Source of the DNA: an uncultured Lachnospiraceae bacterium
GTDB taxonomy: Bacteria; Bacillota; Clostridia; Lachnospirales; Lachnospiraceae
Assembly: GCA_910586005.1 (NCBI GenBank)
Contig: CAJUHG010000040.1
Location: 1 to 26,404, forward strand
Direction: 5' to 3'
DNA length: 26,404 nt
The notes below the pieces were generated by a model, which worked only from the letters and a program-made list of their open reading frames with translations, was not told the origin of the DNA and did no database searches. The position numbers and the translations under genes are program-made. This document shows positions 8,388 through 15,609 of the stretch, one piece after another (within the stretch, counting starts at the first letter, position 1; the number at the start of each line of letters is the position of its first letter).

Positions 8388-9644
8388 TCAGGCAGTTTTA
8401 CTTTCACTGCCAAACGCAATTTCCACTTCCTGTTCATTCTCTACAACTGCTTTTGTAATATTACAATGGGTAATAGATTCATCTGAAGGAATACGGTACA
8501 TCAAATCCATCAATACTTTTTCCACAATTGCACGAAGTCCTCTTGCTCCTGTTTTTCTCTTTAAAGATTTCTCAGCAATTGCCTCAATCGCTTCTTTTTC
8601 AAAATTAAGAGAAACACCATCTAATTGAAACAATGCTTCATATTGTCTAATCAATGAATTTCTTGGCTCTATCAATATACGAACTAATGCATCTTTATCC
8701 AATGCATCTAAGGACACTGTAACTGGAACACGCCCTACAAATTCTGGTATTAAACCAAATTTCACAAGATCTTGTGGCAAGGCTTTCTTTAAAATCACAC
8801 CTGGATTTTCTTCTCGTTTATCTGCAATTTCTGCATTAAAGCCCATAGATTTTTGATCTATTCTCTTTTCTACAATTTTATCTAGTCCCTCAAAAGCACC
8901 CCCACAGATAAATAAAATATTAGTAGTATCAATTTGAATTAGCTCCTGTTGTGGATGTTTCCTTCCTCCTTGTGGTGGAACACTTGCAATTGTTCCCTCT
9001 AAAATTTTCAAAAGTGCCTGTTGTACGCCTTCCCCAGATACATCTCTAGTAATAGAAGGATTCTCCGACTTTCTAGTAATTTTATCAATTTCATCTATAT
9101 AAATAATGCCTCTTTGTGCACGTTCAATATCATAATCTGCCGCCTGAATAATCTTAAGCAAAATATTTTCTACATCTTCACCTACATATCCAGCTTCTGT
9201 CAATGCTGTTGCATCTGCAATTGCAAAAGGTACATTTAAAATACGCGCCAATGTTTGTGCAAGCAATGTTTTCCCACATCCAGTTGGACCAAGCATTAAA
9301 ATATTACTCTTTTGCAATTCTACCCCTAAGTTTTGTGGAGCCATAATTCTTTTATAATGATTATACACTGCAACAGAAAGTACTTTTTTAGCTTCTTCTT
9401 GTCCAATTACATACTCATCCAAAAATACTTTTAATTCCATTGGTTTTAATAAGTTAATCTCTTCTGTTTCTGGTTGAAGTATATCTTCTTCCTCTTCTAA
9501 TTCTTCTTCAATAATTTCTGCACAGATATCTACACACTCATCACAAATATATGCTCCATTTGGCCCTGCAATTAACTTGCGAACCTGCCCATCAGTCTTT
9601 CCACAAAAAGAACAACGAATTCTTTCATCCAATCTTCCTGCCAT
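8388..9644 (-). CDS. clpX: ClpX, ATP-dependent unfoldase of the ClpXP protease
   Basis: This 418-residue AAA+ unfoldase recognises tagged substrates and feeds them to ClpP. The N-terminal zinc-binding domain has C11, C14, C34 and C37. Walker A is GPTGCGKT (119-126), the pore loop is GYVG (152-155), and Walker B is IYIDEID (181-187). An MGF tripeptide at 267-269 occupies the place of the IGF loop that docks on ClpP. The ATG at 9644 follows a GGGGTGAAG ribosome site. It sits downstream of clpP but is separated from it by 249 bases holding a family 1 element and a likely clpP terminator, so it may have its own promoter. Confidence 0.97.
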   Translation of the reverse strand: MAGRLDERIRCSFCGKTDGQVRKLIAGPNGAYICDECVDICAEIIEEELEEEEDILQPETEEINLLKPMELKVFLDEYVIGQEEAKKVLSVAVYNHYKRIMAPQNLGVELQKSNILMLGPTGCGKTLLAQTLARILNVPFAIADATALTEAGYVGEDVENILLKIIQAADYDIERAQRGIIYIDEIDKITRKSENPSITRDVSGEGVQQALLKILEGTIASVPPQGGRKHPQQELIQIDTTNILFICGGAFEGLDKIVEKRIDQKSMGFNAEIADKREENPGVILKKALPQDLVKFGLIPEFVGRVPVTVSLDALDKDALVRILIEPRNSLIRQYEALFQLDGVSLNFEKEAIEAIAEKSLKRKTGARGLRAIVEKVLMDLMYRIPSDESITHCNITKAVVENEQEVEIAFGSESKTA

Positions 9645-9734
9645 TTCTTCACCCCGTTAATTAAATTATTTTGTCATTCAATTTAATTTAGTTCACAATA
9701 TTTTCCACTCTATACCATATAGTTATATTTGTTT

Positions 9735-9807
9735 AAGAATGCCTCCGGCATTCTTGCTGCGGAATTTAGTCAATTTACTGACAAAAACATTACCCACATT
9801 CTTGCAA
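9735..9807 (+). repeat. Structured dispersed element, family 1, copy B (between clpP and clpX)
   Basis: The plus strand reads a 9-bp hairpin AAGAATGCC-TCC-GGCATTCTT (9735-9755), then TTGC (9754-9757) and GAAT (9762-9765). Next come a small GTCA/TGAC hairpin (9769-9782) and a linker, then ATTC (9798-9801) and GCAA (9804-9807). TTGC/GCAA and GAAT/ATTC can pair, giving the same layout as 4367-4447. GCCTCCGG at 9741 can also pair with CCGGAGGC at 9812. This copy looks more decayed than the other two. No gene is seen in 9645-9893. Confidence 0.5.
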
Positions 9808-9851
9808 TTTACCGGAGGCTGTATCAAATGGAACCCTATCATTTTCCATCT

Positions 9852-9884
9852 GATATAAAGGACAGTGGCAAATGCCCGCTGTCC
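9852..9884 (-). terminator. Probable terminator after clpP
   Basis: On the minus strand, just past the clpP stop at 9894, GGACAGCGG (9884-9876) pairs with CCACTGTCC (9868-9860) through 9 bp including one G-T. The loop has 7 bases, and TTTATATC follows. Position and stem fit an intrinsic terminator, though the T run is short, so partial read-through into clpX is possible. Confidence 0.55.
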
Positions 9885-9893
9885 CCTCTTCTT

Positions 9894-10478
9894 CTACTTT
9901 CTGTTTGTAATTACACCATCAATTAAACCATATTCTTTTGCCTCTAATGCAGACATATAGTTATCACGCTCTGTATCTGCAGCAATTACTTCATATGGTT
10001 TTCCAGTGTTTTCAGCTAAAATGGTATTTAATCTCTTTTTTGTTTTTTGGATATTATCTGCAACAATCTGGATGTCTGTGGCTTGCCCTTTTGCTCCACC
10101 AGAAGGCTGATGAATCATAATCTCTGCATTTGGAAGTGCAAACCTTTTTCCTTTTGTTCCTCCTGCTAATAAGAAAGCTCCCATACTTGCTGCTAATCCA
10201 ATACAAATGGTTTCAACATCACATTTAATGTAATTCATAGTATCATAAATGGCTAATCCAGCAGTTACCACTCCACCAGGAGAATTGATATATAAATGAA
10301 TATCTTTTCCAGGGTCCTCTGATTCTAAAAAGAGGAGCTGTGCAACAACAAGTCCGGCAGTTGTCTCATTCACTTCTTCACCTAGAAAAATAATTCTATC
10401 CTTTAACAGTCTAGAATATATATCATAAGACCGTTCTCCTCTACTAGTTTGTTCAACGACATAAGGTACTAAACTCAT
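9894..10478 (-). CDS. clpP: ClpP, proteolytic subunit of Clp protease
   Basis: This serine peptidase forms the double-heptamer chamber that degrades proteins unfolded by ClpX and related ATPases. A GTG at 10484 is also in frame, but the AAGGAGG at 10488-10494 is only 3 bases from it and 9 bases from the ATG at 10478. The ATG is therefore preferred and gives 194 residues, the usual length. In that numbering the triad is S98 (GLAASMGA), H123 (MIHQPSGG) and D172 (DTERDNYMSA), the same positions as in Bacillus. It lies between tig and clpX, the widespread bacterial order. Confidence 0.97.
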   Translation of the reverse strand: MSLVPYVVEQTSRGERSYDIYSRLLKDRIIFLGEEVNETTAGLVVAQLLFLESEDPGKDIHLYINSPGGVVTAGLAIYDTMNYIKCDVETICIGLAASMGAFLLAGGTKGKRFALPNAEIMIHQPSGGAKGQATDIQIVADNIQKTKKRLNTILAENTGKPYEVIAADTERDNYMSALEAKEYGLIDGVITNRK

Positions 10479-10567
10479 ATTCACATGCCTCCTTATTTTC
10501 CCATTTTAGAACAAAAGTGTGTTATGCACTCTCACAGTTCAATTTCTTTTCAAATGTAGCTTTTCTA

Positions 10568-11860
10568 TTATTCTGCTTGTTCCTCAGCATTTTCTCTAAT
10601 TAAATCTACTGCTTTCTGAATAGATAAATCTTGTTTGATAGATTGTTTTCCATTCTCACCTAGATATTCTACTAGCTTGTCAGCCTCCATAGCATATAAT
10701 TCTGCCATTCTATTAATCTCAGAATTTAATTCTTCCTCTGATACTTCTATATTTTCTACTTTTGCAATTGCCTCTAATACAAGGCTAGATTGAATACGCT
10801 TTAATGCATCTGGTCTCATTTGCTCCATCATTTTCTCTACATTCATTCCAGTAAATTGCATATATTGCTCCATAGATAAGCCCTGTTGTGCAATTCTATT
10901 GGCAAAATCATCTAACATAGAACGTGTTTGTGTCTCTACCATTGCATCTGGAATTTCCATCTGAGAATCTTCTATCACCTTCTGTATTGCTTCTTCTTCC
11001 TTTTGACGCTTTGCATTTGTTTCTTTACGCTGGGTAAGTTTTTTCTCTACACTTTCTTTATACTCTGCAAGAGTGTCAAATTCAGATACATCTTGTGCAA
11101 ATTCATCATCTAATTCTGGCAATTCTTTTGTCTTAATTTCATTAATTTTCACTTTAAATAAAGCTGGCTTACCTGCTAATTCTGGTGCATGATAATCTTC
11201 TGGGAAGGTTACATTTACTTCTACATCCTCTCCAGTATTTTTTCCAATCAACTGTTCTTCAAAAGTATCAATAAAGGAATGAGAACCAATCACCAAAGAA
11301 TGATTTTCACCTTTTCCACCCTCAAAAGCTTCACCATCCACAAAGCCCTCAAAATCAATTACAGCTGTATCGCCATCAGCAACTGCTCTATCTTCTATTG
11401 TAATAGTTCTTGCATTATTCTCTCTTTCTTTGTCTATCTCAGCAGTAATTTCTTCTTCAGTTACAGAAATATCCATTTTCTTTACCTGAACACCCATATA
11501 TTTTCCAAGAGTAACCTCTGGCTTTACTGCAACCTCTGAAGTAAAAATAAAAGGTTTTCCTTTTTCTAATTGTTCTACATTGATATCTGGTCGTGAAACT
11601 ATCTCAAGTCCAGATTCTTCTGCTGCTTTTGGATATTCCTGAGAAACAAGGGTATTTACTGCATCTTCATAAAAAATTTCAGCTCCATACATTTTCTCAA
11701 TCATCTGTCTTGGAACTTTTCCCTTTCTAAATCCTGGAATATTGATTTTACTTCTCTGCTTCATATATGCAGCCTGAATTGCTTTTTCCAATTCTTCTGC
11801 GGAAACCTCAATGGTGAGTTTTGCCATATTTTTCTCTAAGTTTTCTACCTGTACGCTCAT
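10568..11860 (-). CDS. tig: Trigger factor, ribosome-associated chaperone and prolyl isomerase
   Basis: This 430-residue chaperone binds at the ribosomal exit tunnel. The N-terminal ribosome-binding domain carries the signature GFRKGKVP (43-50). The FKBP-type isomerase domain spans about residues 155-245 (starting around ITIEDRAVADGDTAVIDFEG), and the C-terminal helical arms follow. The frame is open upstream to 11929. The ATG at 11860 is the real start because AAGGAGG lies 11 bases ahead and the family N-terminus begins there (MSVQVENLEKNMAKL). A promoter at 11883-11910 serves it. It heads the tig-clpP-clpX-lon-engB-znu gene row. Confidence 0.97.
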   Translation of the reverse strand: MSVQVENLEKNMAKLTIEVSAEELEKAIQAAYMKQRSKINIPGFRKGKVPRQMIEKMYGAEIFYEDAVNTLVSQEYPKAAEESGLEIVSRPDINVEQLEKGKPFIFTSEVAVKPEVTLGKYMGVQVKKMDISVTEEEITAEIDKERENNARTITIEDRAVADGDTAVIDFEGFVDGEAFEGGKGENHSLVIGSHSFIDTFEEQLIGKNTGEDVEVNVTFPEDYHAPELAGKPALFKVKINEIKTKELPELDDEFAQDVSEFDTLAEYKESVEKKLTQRKETNAKRQKEEEAIQKVIEDSQMEIPDAMVETQTRSMLDDFANRIAQQGLSMEQYMQFTGMNVEKMMEQMRPDALKRIQSSLVLEAIAKVENIEVSEEELNSEINRMAELYAMEADKLVEYLGENGKQSIKQDLSIQKAVDLIRENAEEQAE

Positions 11861-11882
11861 TACTGCTATTTCCTCCTTAAAA

Positions 11883-11910
11883 TATATATACAATTTTACT
11901 CTATTTTCAA
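11883..11910 (-). promoter_or_regulatory. Likely promoter for tig
   Basis: On the minus strand TTGAAA (11910-11905) and TATATA (11888-11883) are 16 bases apart, just ahead of the tig ribosome site. The -10 region is an AT alternation, so the exact box could shift by 2 bases. Confidence 0.5.
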
Positions 11911-11929
11911 GTGAATTGCCCTGCAGCAA

Positions 11930-12136
11930 GCTATGAGGTATTACCCCCTCGCGGCAGTCCCCAAATATCCATGCATACCTACAGGGTACTTAGCATGGTC
12001 ACTTGGTCTATCCTCCGTTTTAATTCGTTCTAAACAAGTGCCACTGACACTTAGAACCATTGCTCACAGGAATAAAATGCAAGAATACCTTAGCATTCCC
12101 TTTTACAGAGCACAGAAACAAAGCCTAATGCCCTAA
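11930..12136 (-). other. Strongly folded intergenic block of about 200 bp upstream of tig; possible RNA or dispersed element
   Basis: On the minus strand several consecutive hairpins appear. One is GAATGC-TAAG-GTATTC followed by TTGC and, 15 bases later, GCAA. Another is GTTCT/AGAAC with inner AAGTG/CACTT (12061-12030 region). A long one pairs CCAAGTGACCATGC with GCATGGATATTTGG (13 of 14 pairs including two G-T), with inner TACC/GGTA (about 12006-11964). A GAGG/CCTC hairpin lies near 11951-11936. Base composition is clearly more G-C rich than nearby gaps. A 67-codon plus-strand frame crosses it but does not look like a protein. I could not match it to tmRNA, RNase P, SRP RNA or a known riboswitch. 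Confidence 0.5.
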
Positions 12137-12286
12137 CTTACAATCATTTTGAAATTATATCATACTTCTTTGAAAAATACCAGAACTTTTTTTATCAGAT
12201 AGAATTGATGATAGACATACTAAAAAAATAAACTTTCTACTCTATTTTAAGTAGTATAGTACCAATCATTATAGAACAGTTATCAA

Positions 12287-12311
12287 TGCCTACAGCAATG
12301 ATGCTAAGGCA
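12287..12311. other. Hairpin in the tig-aldolase gap
   Basis: TGCCT and AGGCA enclose AGCA-ATGA-TGCT, giving a 9-bp stem with a small internal bulge. There is no T run on either side, so a terminator role is unproven. The rest of 12137-12430 is AT-rich with no ORF that I can support. Confidence 0.35.
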
Positions 12312-12383
12312 ATAAAAAACTCCTATTTGCTTAGGTAATTCACAATTGTATACTTTAAAATAATAATTTTTTCCAATAAAAGG

Positions 12384-12409
12384 AAATGACTTATCCATAT
12401 AGATAAGCC
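12384..12409 (-). terminator. Weak terminator candidate after the aldolase gene
   Basis: On the minus strand GGCTTATC (12409-12402) pairs with GATAAGTC (12395-12388), including one G-U that only pairs in this orientation, around a 6-base loop. ATTTCCTTTTATT follows. The T run is poor. It is about 60 bases past the stop codon. Confidence 0.4.
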
Positions 12410-12430
12410 ACTCTTTTAAATTTTTATTTG

Positions 12431-12490
12431 ATATCTAATTATTGAATACTTAATTATTTAATATTTAATTATTCAATATCTAATAATTCC
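12431..12490 (-). repeat. Four 15-bp tandem units across the aldolase stop codon
   Basis: Units at 12431-12445, 12446-12460, 12461-12475 and 12476-12490 share the pattern ATAtctAATtATTgA with a few changes each. The last unit encodes the end of the protein (ELLDI), and the following ones carry in-frame TAA stops. It looks like slippage amplification of the gene's 3' end into the trailer. Confidence 0.65.
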
Positions 12491-13455
12491 TGCATAAAAT
12501 TACAATAATCATTTCTCTGCTCTTTAATAAATTTAATTGCTGTGGAAGGATGACTATTTAAAATTCCTGTTAAAAGATAAGGAATATCATATCCCCATAT
12601 CGCACCTTCTGCCTTTAATTTTAACATATGTTTTTCCACAAATCGAATAATTGGGATTTCATCATATTTTGGATTTTTCAAAAAACTCAGTAAAGATTCC
12701 ATATAACAATTGCCTGCTCCACGCCCCATACCACTTACCGTTGCATCTAAAAGACTAACCCCCATACGACACGCCTCAATGGTATTTGCAAATGCAAGTT
12801 GCTGATTGTTATGGGCATGAATTCCAACGGTTTTTCCAGAGGTTTCTGCCACTTCTACATATTTCTGAGATAATTTTGTAATTTGTTCTGGATAAAAAAA
12901 TCCAAAACTATCTACCAAATAGATAACATCCACGGGACTTTTCGCCAAAAGTTCCAAGCCAGCATCCAAATCATCTGTATTTACTTTAGAAACTGCCATA
13001 ATATTGACAGTCACTTCATATCCCTTCTTTTTTAAATCTCTGATTATTTCAATAGCGGTAGGAATTTGATGTATGTAAGTCGCTACACGAACCATATCCA
13101 CTACACTATCCTTTTTCAGTGGAATATCTTTTTTATAATCACAACGTCCTACATCTGCCATAATAGATATTTTCAATGGAGATTTGTTCTCTCCCACAAT
13201 CGCCCGAATATCCTTTTCATCACAGAACTTCCATTTGCCAAAATCTTTTGCATCAAAAAGCTCTTTTGAAGCCTTATAACCAAATTCCATATAATCTACA
13301 CCAGCTTTTATATTTGCCTGATATAAATCTTTGACAAATTCATCTGTAAAAGCAAAATTATTTACAAGTCCTCCATCTCTCAAGGTACAATCTACAATTT
13401 TAATATCTGGGCAATAATCCATTAAGGTTCTTTTATTGCATTGTCCGTCACTCAT
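12469..13455 (-). CDS. DRE-TIM (HMGL-like) aldolase family protein
   Basis: This enzyme of about 328 residues has the aldolase barrel seen in 4-hydroxy-2-oxovalerate aldolase, HMG-CoA lyase and isopropylmalate synthase. The motif DCTLRDGG is at residues 22-29 (R26 and D27). GIHAHNN supplies H213 and H215, which with D27 should bind the divalent metal. The segment GMGRGAGN follows. The dehydrogenase partner usual for hydroxyoxovalerate aldolase is not nearby, so the substrate is unknown. A GTG at 13476 is in frame, but GGAGG lies 8 bases before the ATG at 13455, which is preferred. It has its own near-consensus promoter at 13516-13544 and stands alone. The C-terminus ends within a 15-bp tandem repeat. 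Confidence 0.8.
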   Translation of the reverse strand: MSDGQCNKRTLMDYCPDIKIVDCTLRDGGLVNNFAFTDEFVKDLYQANIKAGVDYMEFGYKASKELFDAKDFGKWKFCDEKDIRAIVGENKSPLKISIMADVGRCDYKKDIPLKKDSVVDMVRVATYIHQIPTAIEIIRDLKKKGYEVTVNIMAVSKVNTDDLDAGLELLAKSPVDVIYLVDSFGFFYPEQITKLSQKYVEVAETSGKTVGIHAHNNQQLAFANTIEACRMGVSLLDATVSGMGRGAGNCYMESLLSFLKNPKYDEIPIIRFVEKHMLKLKAEGAIWGYDIPYLLTGILNSHPSTAIKFIKEQRNDYCNFMQELLDIE

Positions 13456-13515
13456 ATTTCCTTCCTCCATATTCACACTTTAAATTTCTAAACTTTAAAT
13501 CAATAAAGTGCTTTT

Positions 13516-13544
13516 ATCATACAAAAAATTTATTTATTTGTCAA
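13516..13544 (-). promoter_or_regulatory. Strong sigma-A promoter for the aldolase gene
   Basis: On the minus strand a perfect TTGACA (13544-13539) and TATGAT (13521-13516) are 17 bases apart, about 60 bases ahead of the chosen start. It is the best -35 box in the window. Confidence 0.8.
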
Positions 13545-13570
13545 TACTTTTCCATTTTCTCTATTATCTT

Positions 13571-13717
13571 CTATTTATTTCTGCAACTTTTTTTGCGCTC
13601 ACATGTTGGCAAATATCGTTTTTCTATGGTAGCGTGATACTCTCTACATGCGAAACAATTTCCATGTCGCTTACATTTTGTTTTTTTACATGGGCAAATT
13701 TTTCCTCTATTTTTCAT
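13571..13717 (-). CDS. Small cysteine-rich protein (48 residues), likely metal-binding
   Basis: This short gene starts at the ATG at 13717, preceded by AGGAAGAAG, and ends at a TAG at 13571. The product is very basic and has seven cysteines: C8, C10, C15, C21, C24, C39 and C45. The core reads CPCKKTKCKRHGNC then FACREYH, and resembles small CxC...RHGxCxxC proteins seen in Clostridia (recalled, not checked). The cysteine and histidine spacing suggests a zinc or Fe-S knuckle. There is no signal peptide, so it should be cytoplasmic. It starts 12 bases after the stop of the ABC exporter gene, with its ribosome site overlapping that stop, so it is probably the last gene of that operon. Function is unknown. 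Confidence 0.75.
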   Translation of the reverse strand: MKNRGKICPCKKTKCKRHGNCFACREYHATIEKRYLPTCERKKSCRNK

Positions 13718-13729
13718 AAAATCTTCTTC

Positions 13730-15523
13730 CTATCTATTCTTAAATTGTGCCATATACAAATCATAATAATGTCCCTTTTTTTCCATTAATTCAGTTGGAC
13801 TTCCTTGTTCTAAAATACCACCTTTGTCAATTACAAAAATTCGGTCTGCCCGCTGAATCGTTGACAGACGATGTGCAATTACAAAACTGGTTCGCCCTTT
13901 TAACAATGCTTCAATTCCCTTTTGCACTAAAATCTCTGTATGTGTGTCAATACTAGAGGTCGCCTCATCCAAAATTAAAATTTTGGGCATACTTATCATA
14001 GTTCTTGCAAAAGCAATCAGCTGTCTTTGTCCAATAGACAAGCCTGCACCACGCTCTTTTAATATTGTATCATAACCCTTTTCCATTTTCATAATAAATT
14101 CATGAGCATTTACTGCTTTTGCTGCTGCAATTATTTCCTCTTCTGTAGCATTCATTTTTCCATAGAGAATATTTTCTTTTACTGTTCCCTGAAAAATAAA
14201 ATTTTCTTGTGTCATAACCCCCATCTGACAGCGCAAACTTTCCATAGACACCTTTTGAATATCATAGCCATCTATCAGAATCCTCCCTTTTTGAATATCA
14301 TAAAATCGGCTAATTAAATTTACAATTGTAGTTTTCCCTGCTCCAGTAGGGCCTACCAATGCAATTGTTTCTCCTGGTTTTATTTGAAAACTTACTTCTT
14401 CTAATACCTTTGTTTCTGCAGGCGTTCCTTCATCATAGGTAAATGATACCTGTTCAAATTCTACCTTGCCTTCTATCTCTGGTAAATCTATGACATCTGC
14501 ATGTTCTGAGATATCCGGTTTTGTATCTAAAATTTCAAAAATTCGTTCTGCTGCAGTAAGATTTGTTATCACCTGATTATAAAAATTACTTAAATTCATT
14601 ACTGGATTCCAGAACATATTAATATAAGTTCCAAATGCCACCAGCATACCAATACTTACAGATTCTTTTCCAATCATTTGAATCCCTACCCAATAAAGAA
14701 TCATGGCTCCAATTCCCCAACAGAACTCTATGGCACCTCCAAACATATTTGCAATACGCACTGCATCAATAAAAGACTGTTCATGTTCCTTTACTAAACC
14801 AGCAAATATTTCTTGTGTCTCCTCTTCTGCATGAAAACTTTGTATCACATGCATCCCAGCAATTCCTTCATGAACATAAGCATTTAGATTGGAACCTTTC
14901 TTCCGAAAAATCTGCCAACGCACATGGGAGAACTTCTGAATCAACCAAATTGCCACTGTCATCAATGGTATGCTACTTAAGGAGGCAAGGGCTAATCTCC
15001 AGTCTTTTACCACCATAATAACTACCACTCCACAAATTGTAATAAAATCTGGAATTAATGTAGTGACAGCATTTGTCAATACATGTTTCAATGAATTTAC
15101 ATCTCCAATAATTCTTGCTAAAATCTTTCCCGTAGGACGACTATCAAAAAAAGAAAAAGATAACGTCTGAATATGCACATATAATTCTTGTCGAATATCT
15201 AACAAAATTTGATTAGATATTTTTGCCATTACATACATTCTTACTTTTACCATGATAATAAAAATTAAATTGATACTAAGGGTAAGAAGTGCCAATCTTC
15301 CCAATCCATACATATTTTTATTTGTTATATACACATCAATTGCTTTTTCAATAATTAATGGATTTACTAAAGTAATTATAACAGTAATCAACATACATAT
15401 TAACACGCCAACTACTTGAAATTTATATTGAAATAAATAGGAAAATAATCTCTTTAAAGTCTCTTTTTTGCCTATTCCTTCTAATTGTTCATCTTCTCTA
15501 TAGGAATTAACTGCCAAAATCAC
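13730..15523 (-). CDS. Heterodimeric ABC exporter, subunit with consensus ATPase site
   Basis: This 597-residue half-transporter has six predicted membrane helices in the first 330 residues and a C-terminal nucleotide-binding domain. Walker A is GPTGAGKT (391-398). The signature is the non-canonical LSIGQ (495-499), Walker B with catalytic glutamate is ILILDE (E520), and the switch histidine is H551. Together with the neighbour, this matches BmrCD/LmrCD/TM287-288 type drug or lipid exporters, in which one ATP site is degenerate. The start is uncertain: the GTG at 15523 is only one base after AGG, while a TTG at 15517 is 7 bases after it. A duplicated copy of this start region lies just upstream. 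The exported substrate is unknown. Confidence 0.88.
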   Translation of the reverse strand: MILAVNSYREDEQLEGIGKKETLKRLFSYLFQYKFQVVGVLICMLITVIITLVNPLIIEKAIDVYITNKNMYGLGRLALLTLSINLIFIIMVKVRMYVMAKISNQILLDIRQELYVHIQTLSFSFFDSRPTGKILARIIGDVNSLKHVLTNAVTTLIPDFITICGVVVIMVVKDWRLALASLSSIPLMTVAIWLIQKFSHVRWQIFRKKGSNLNAYVHEGIAGMHVIQSFHAEEETQEIFAGLVKEHEQSFIDAVRIANMFGGAIEFCWGIGAMILYWVGIQMIGKESVSIGMLVAFGTYINMFWNPVMNLSNFYNQVITNLTAAERIFEILDTKPDISEHADVIDLPEIEGKVEFEQVSFTYDEGTPAETKVLEEVSFQIKPGETIALVGPTGAGKTTIVNLISRFYDIQKGRILIDGYDIQKVSMESLRCQMGVMTQENFIFQGTVKENILYGKMNATEEEIIAAAKAVNAHEFIMKMEKGYDTILKERGAGLSIGQRQLIAFARTMISMPKILILDEATSSIDTHTEILVQKGIEALLKGRTSFVIAHRLSTIQRADRIFVIDKGGILEQGSPTELMEKKGHYYDLYMAQFKNR

Positions 15524-15609
15524 ACCTACTTTCTACTAATGTTTTCTTTCTCATTGCCTATCTTCTCTATAGGAATTAACTGCCGAAATCACACCTGTTT
15601 TCTATCAAT
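15491..15609 (-). repeat. Direct duplication of the start region of the second exporter gene
   Basis: Bases 15491-15540 recur at 15560-15609 with 45 of 50 identical, an offset of 69 bases. The inner copy holds the start of the ABC gene at 15523. The outer copy would read VISAVNSYREDRQ and then a stop, in the same frame, and lacks the TTG codon. The duplication fills nearly all of the 86-base gap between the two exporter genes. Confidence 0.8.

Noticed and set aside
9729..9926. 65-codon plus-strand frame between clpX and clpP
   Set aside because: It runs through a repeat element and the clpP terminator and into clpP antisense, with no ribosome site.
11933..12136. 67-codon plus-strand frame upstream of tig
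   Set aside because: The region is dominated by hairpins, there is no ribosome site, and the translation looks random; it is better described as a structured intergenic block.
11930..12136. tmRNA, RNase P RNA or 6S RNA upstream of tig
   Set aside because: The tRNA-like ends of tmRNA, the conserved RNase P core and a single long bulged 6S hairpin are all absent.
13508..13789. 93-codon hydrophobic plus-strand frame
   Set aside because: It is the antisense of the cysteine-rich gene and the end of the exporter gene; the T-rich strand makes it look hydrophobic.
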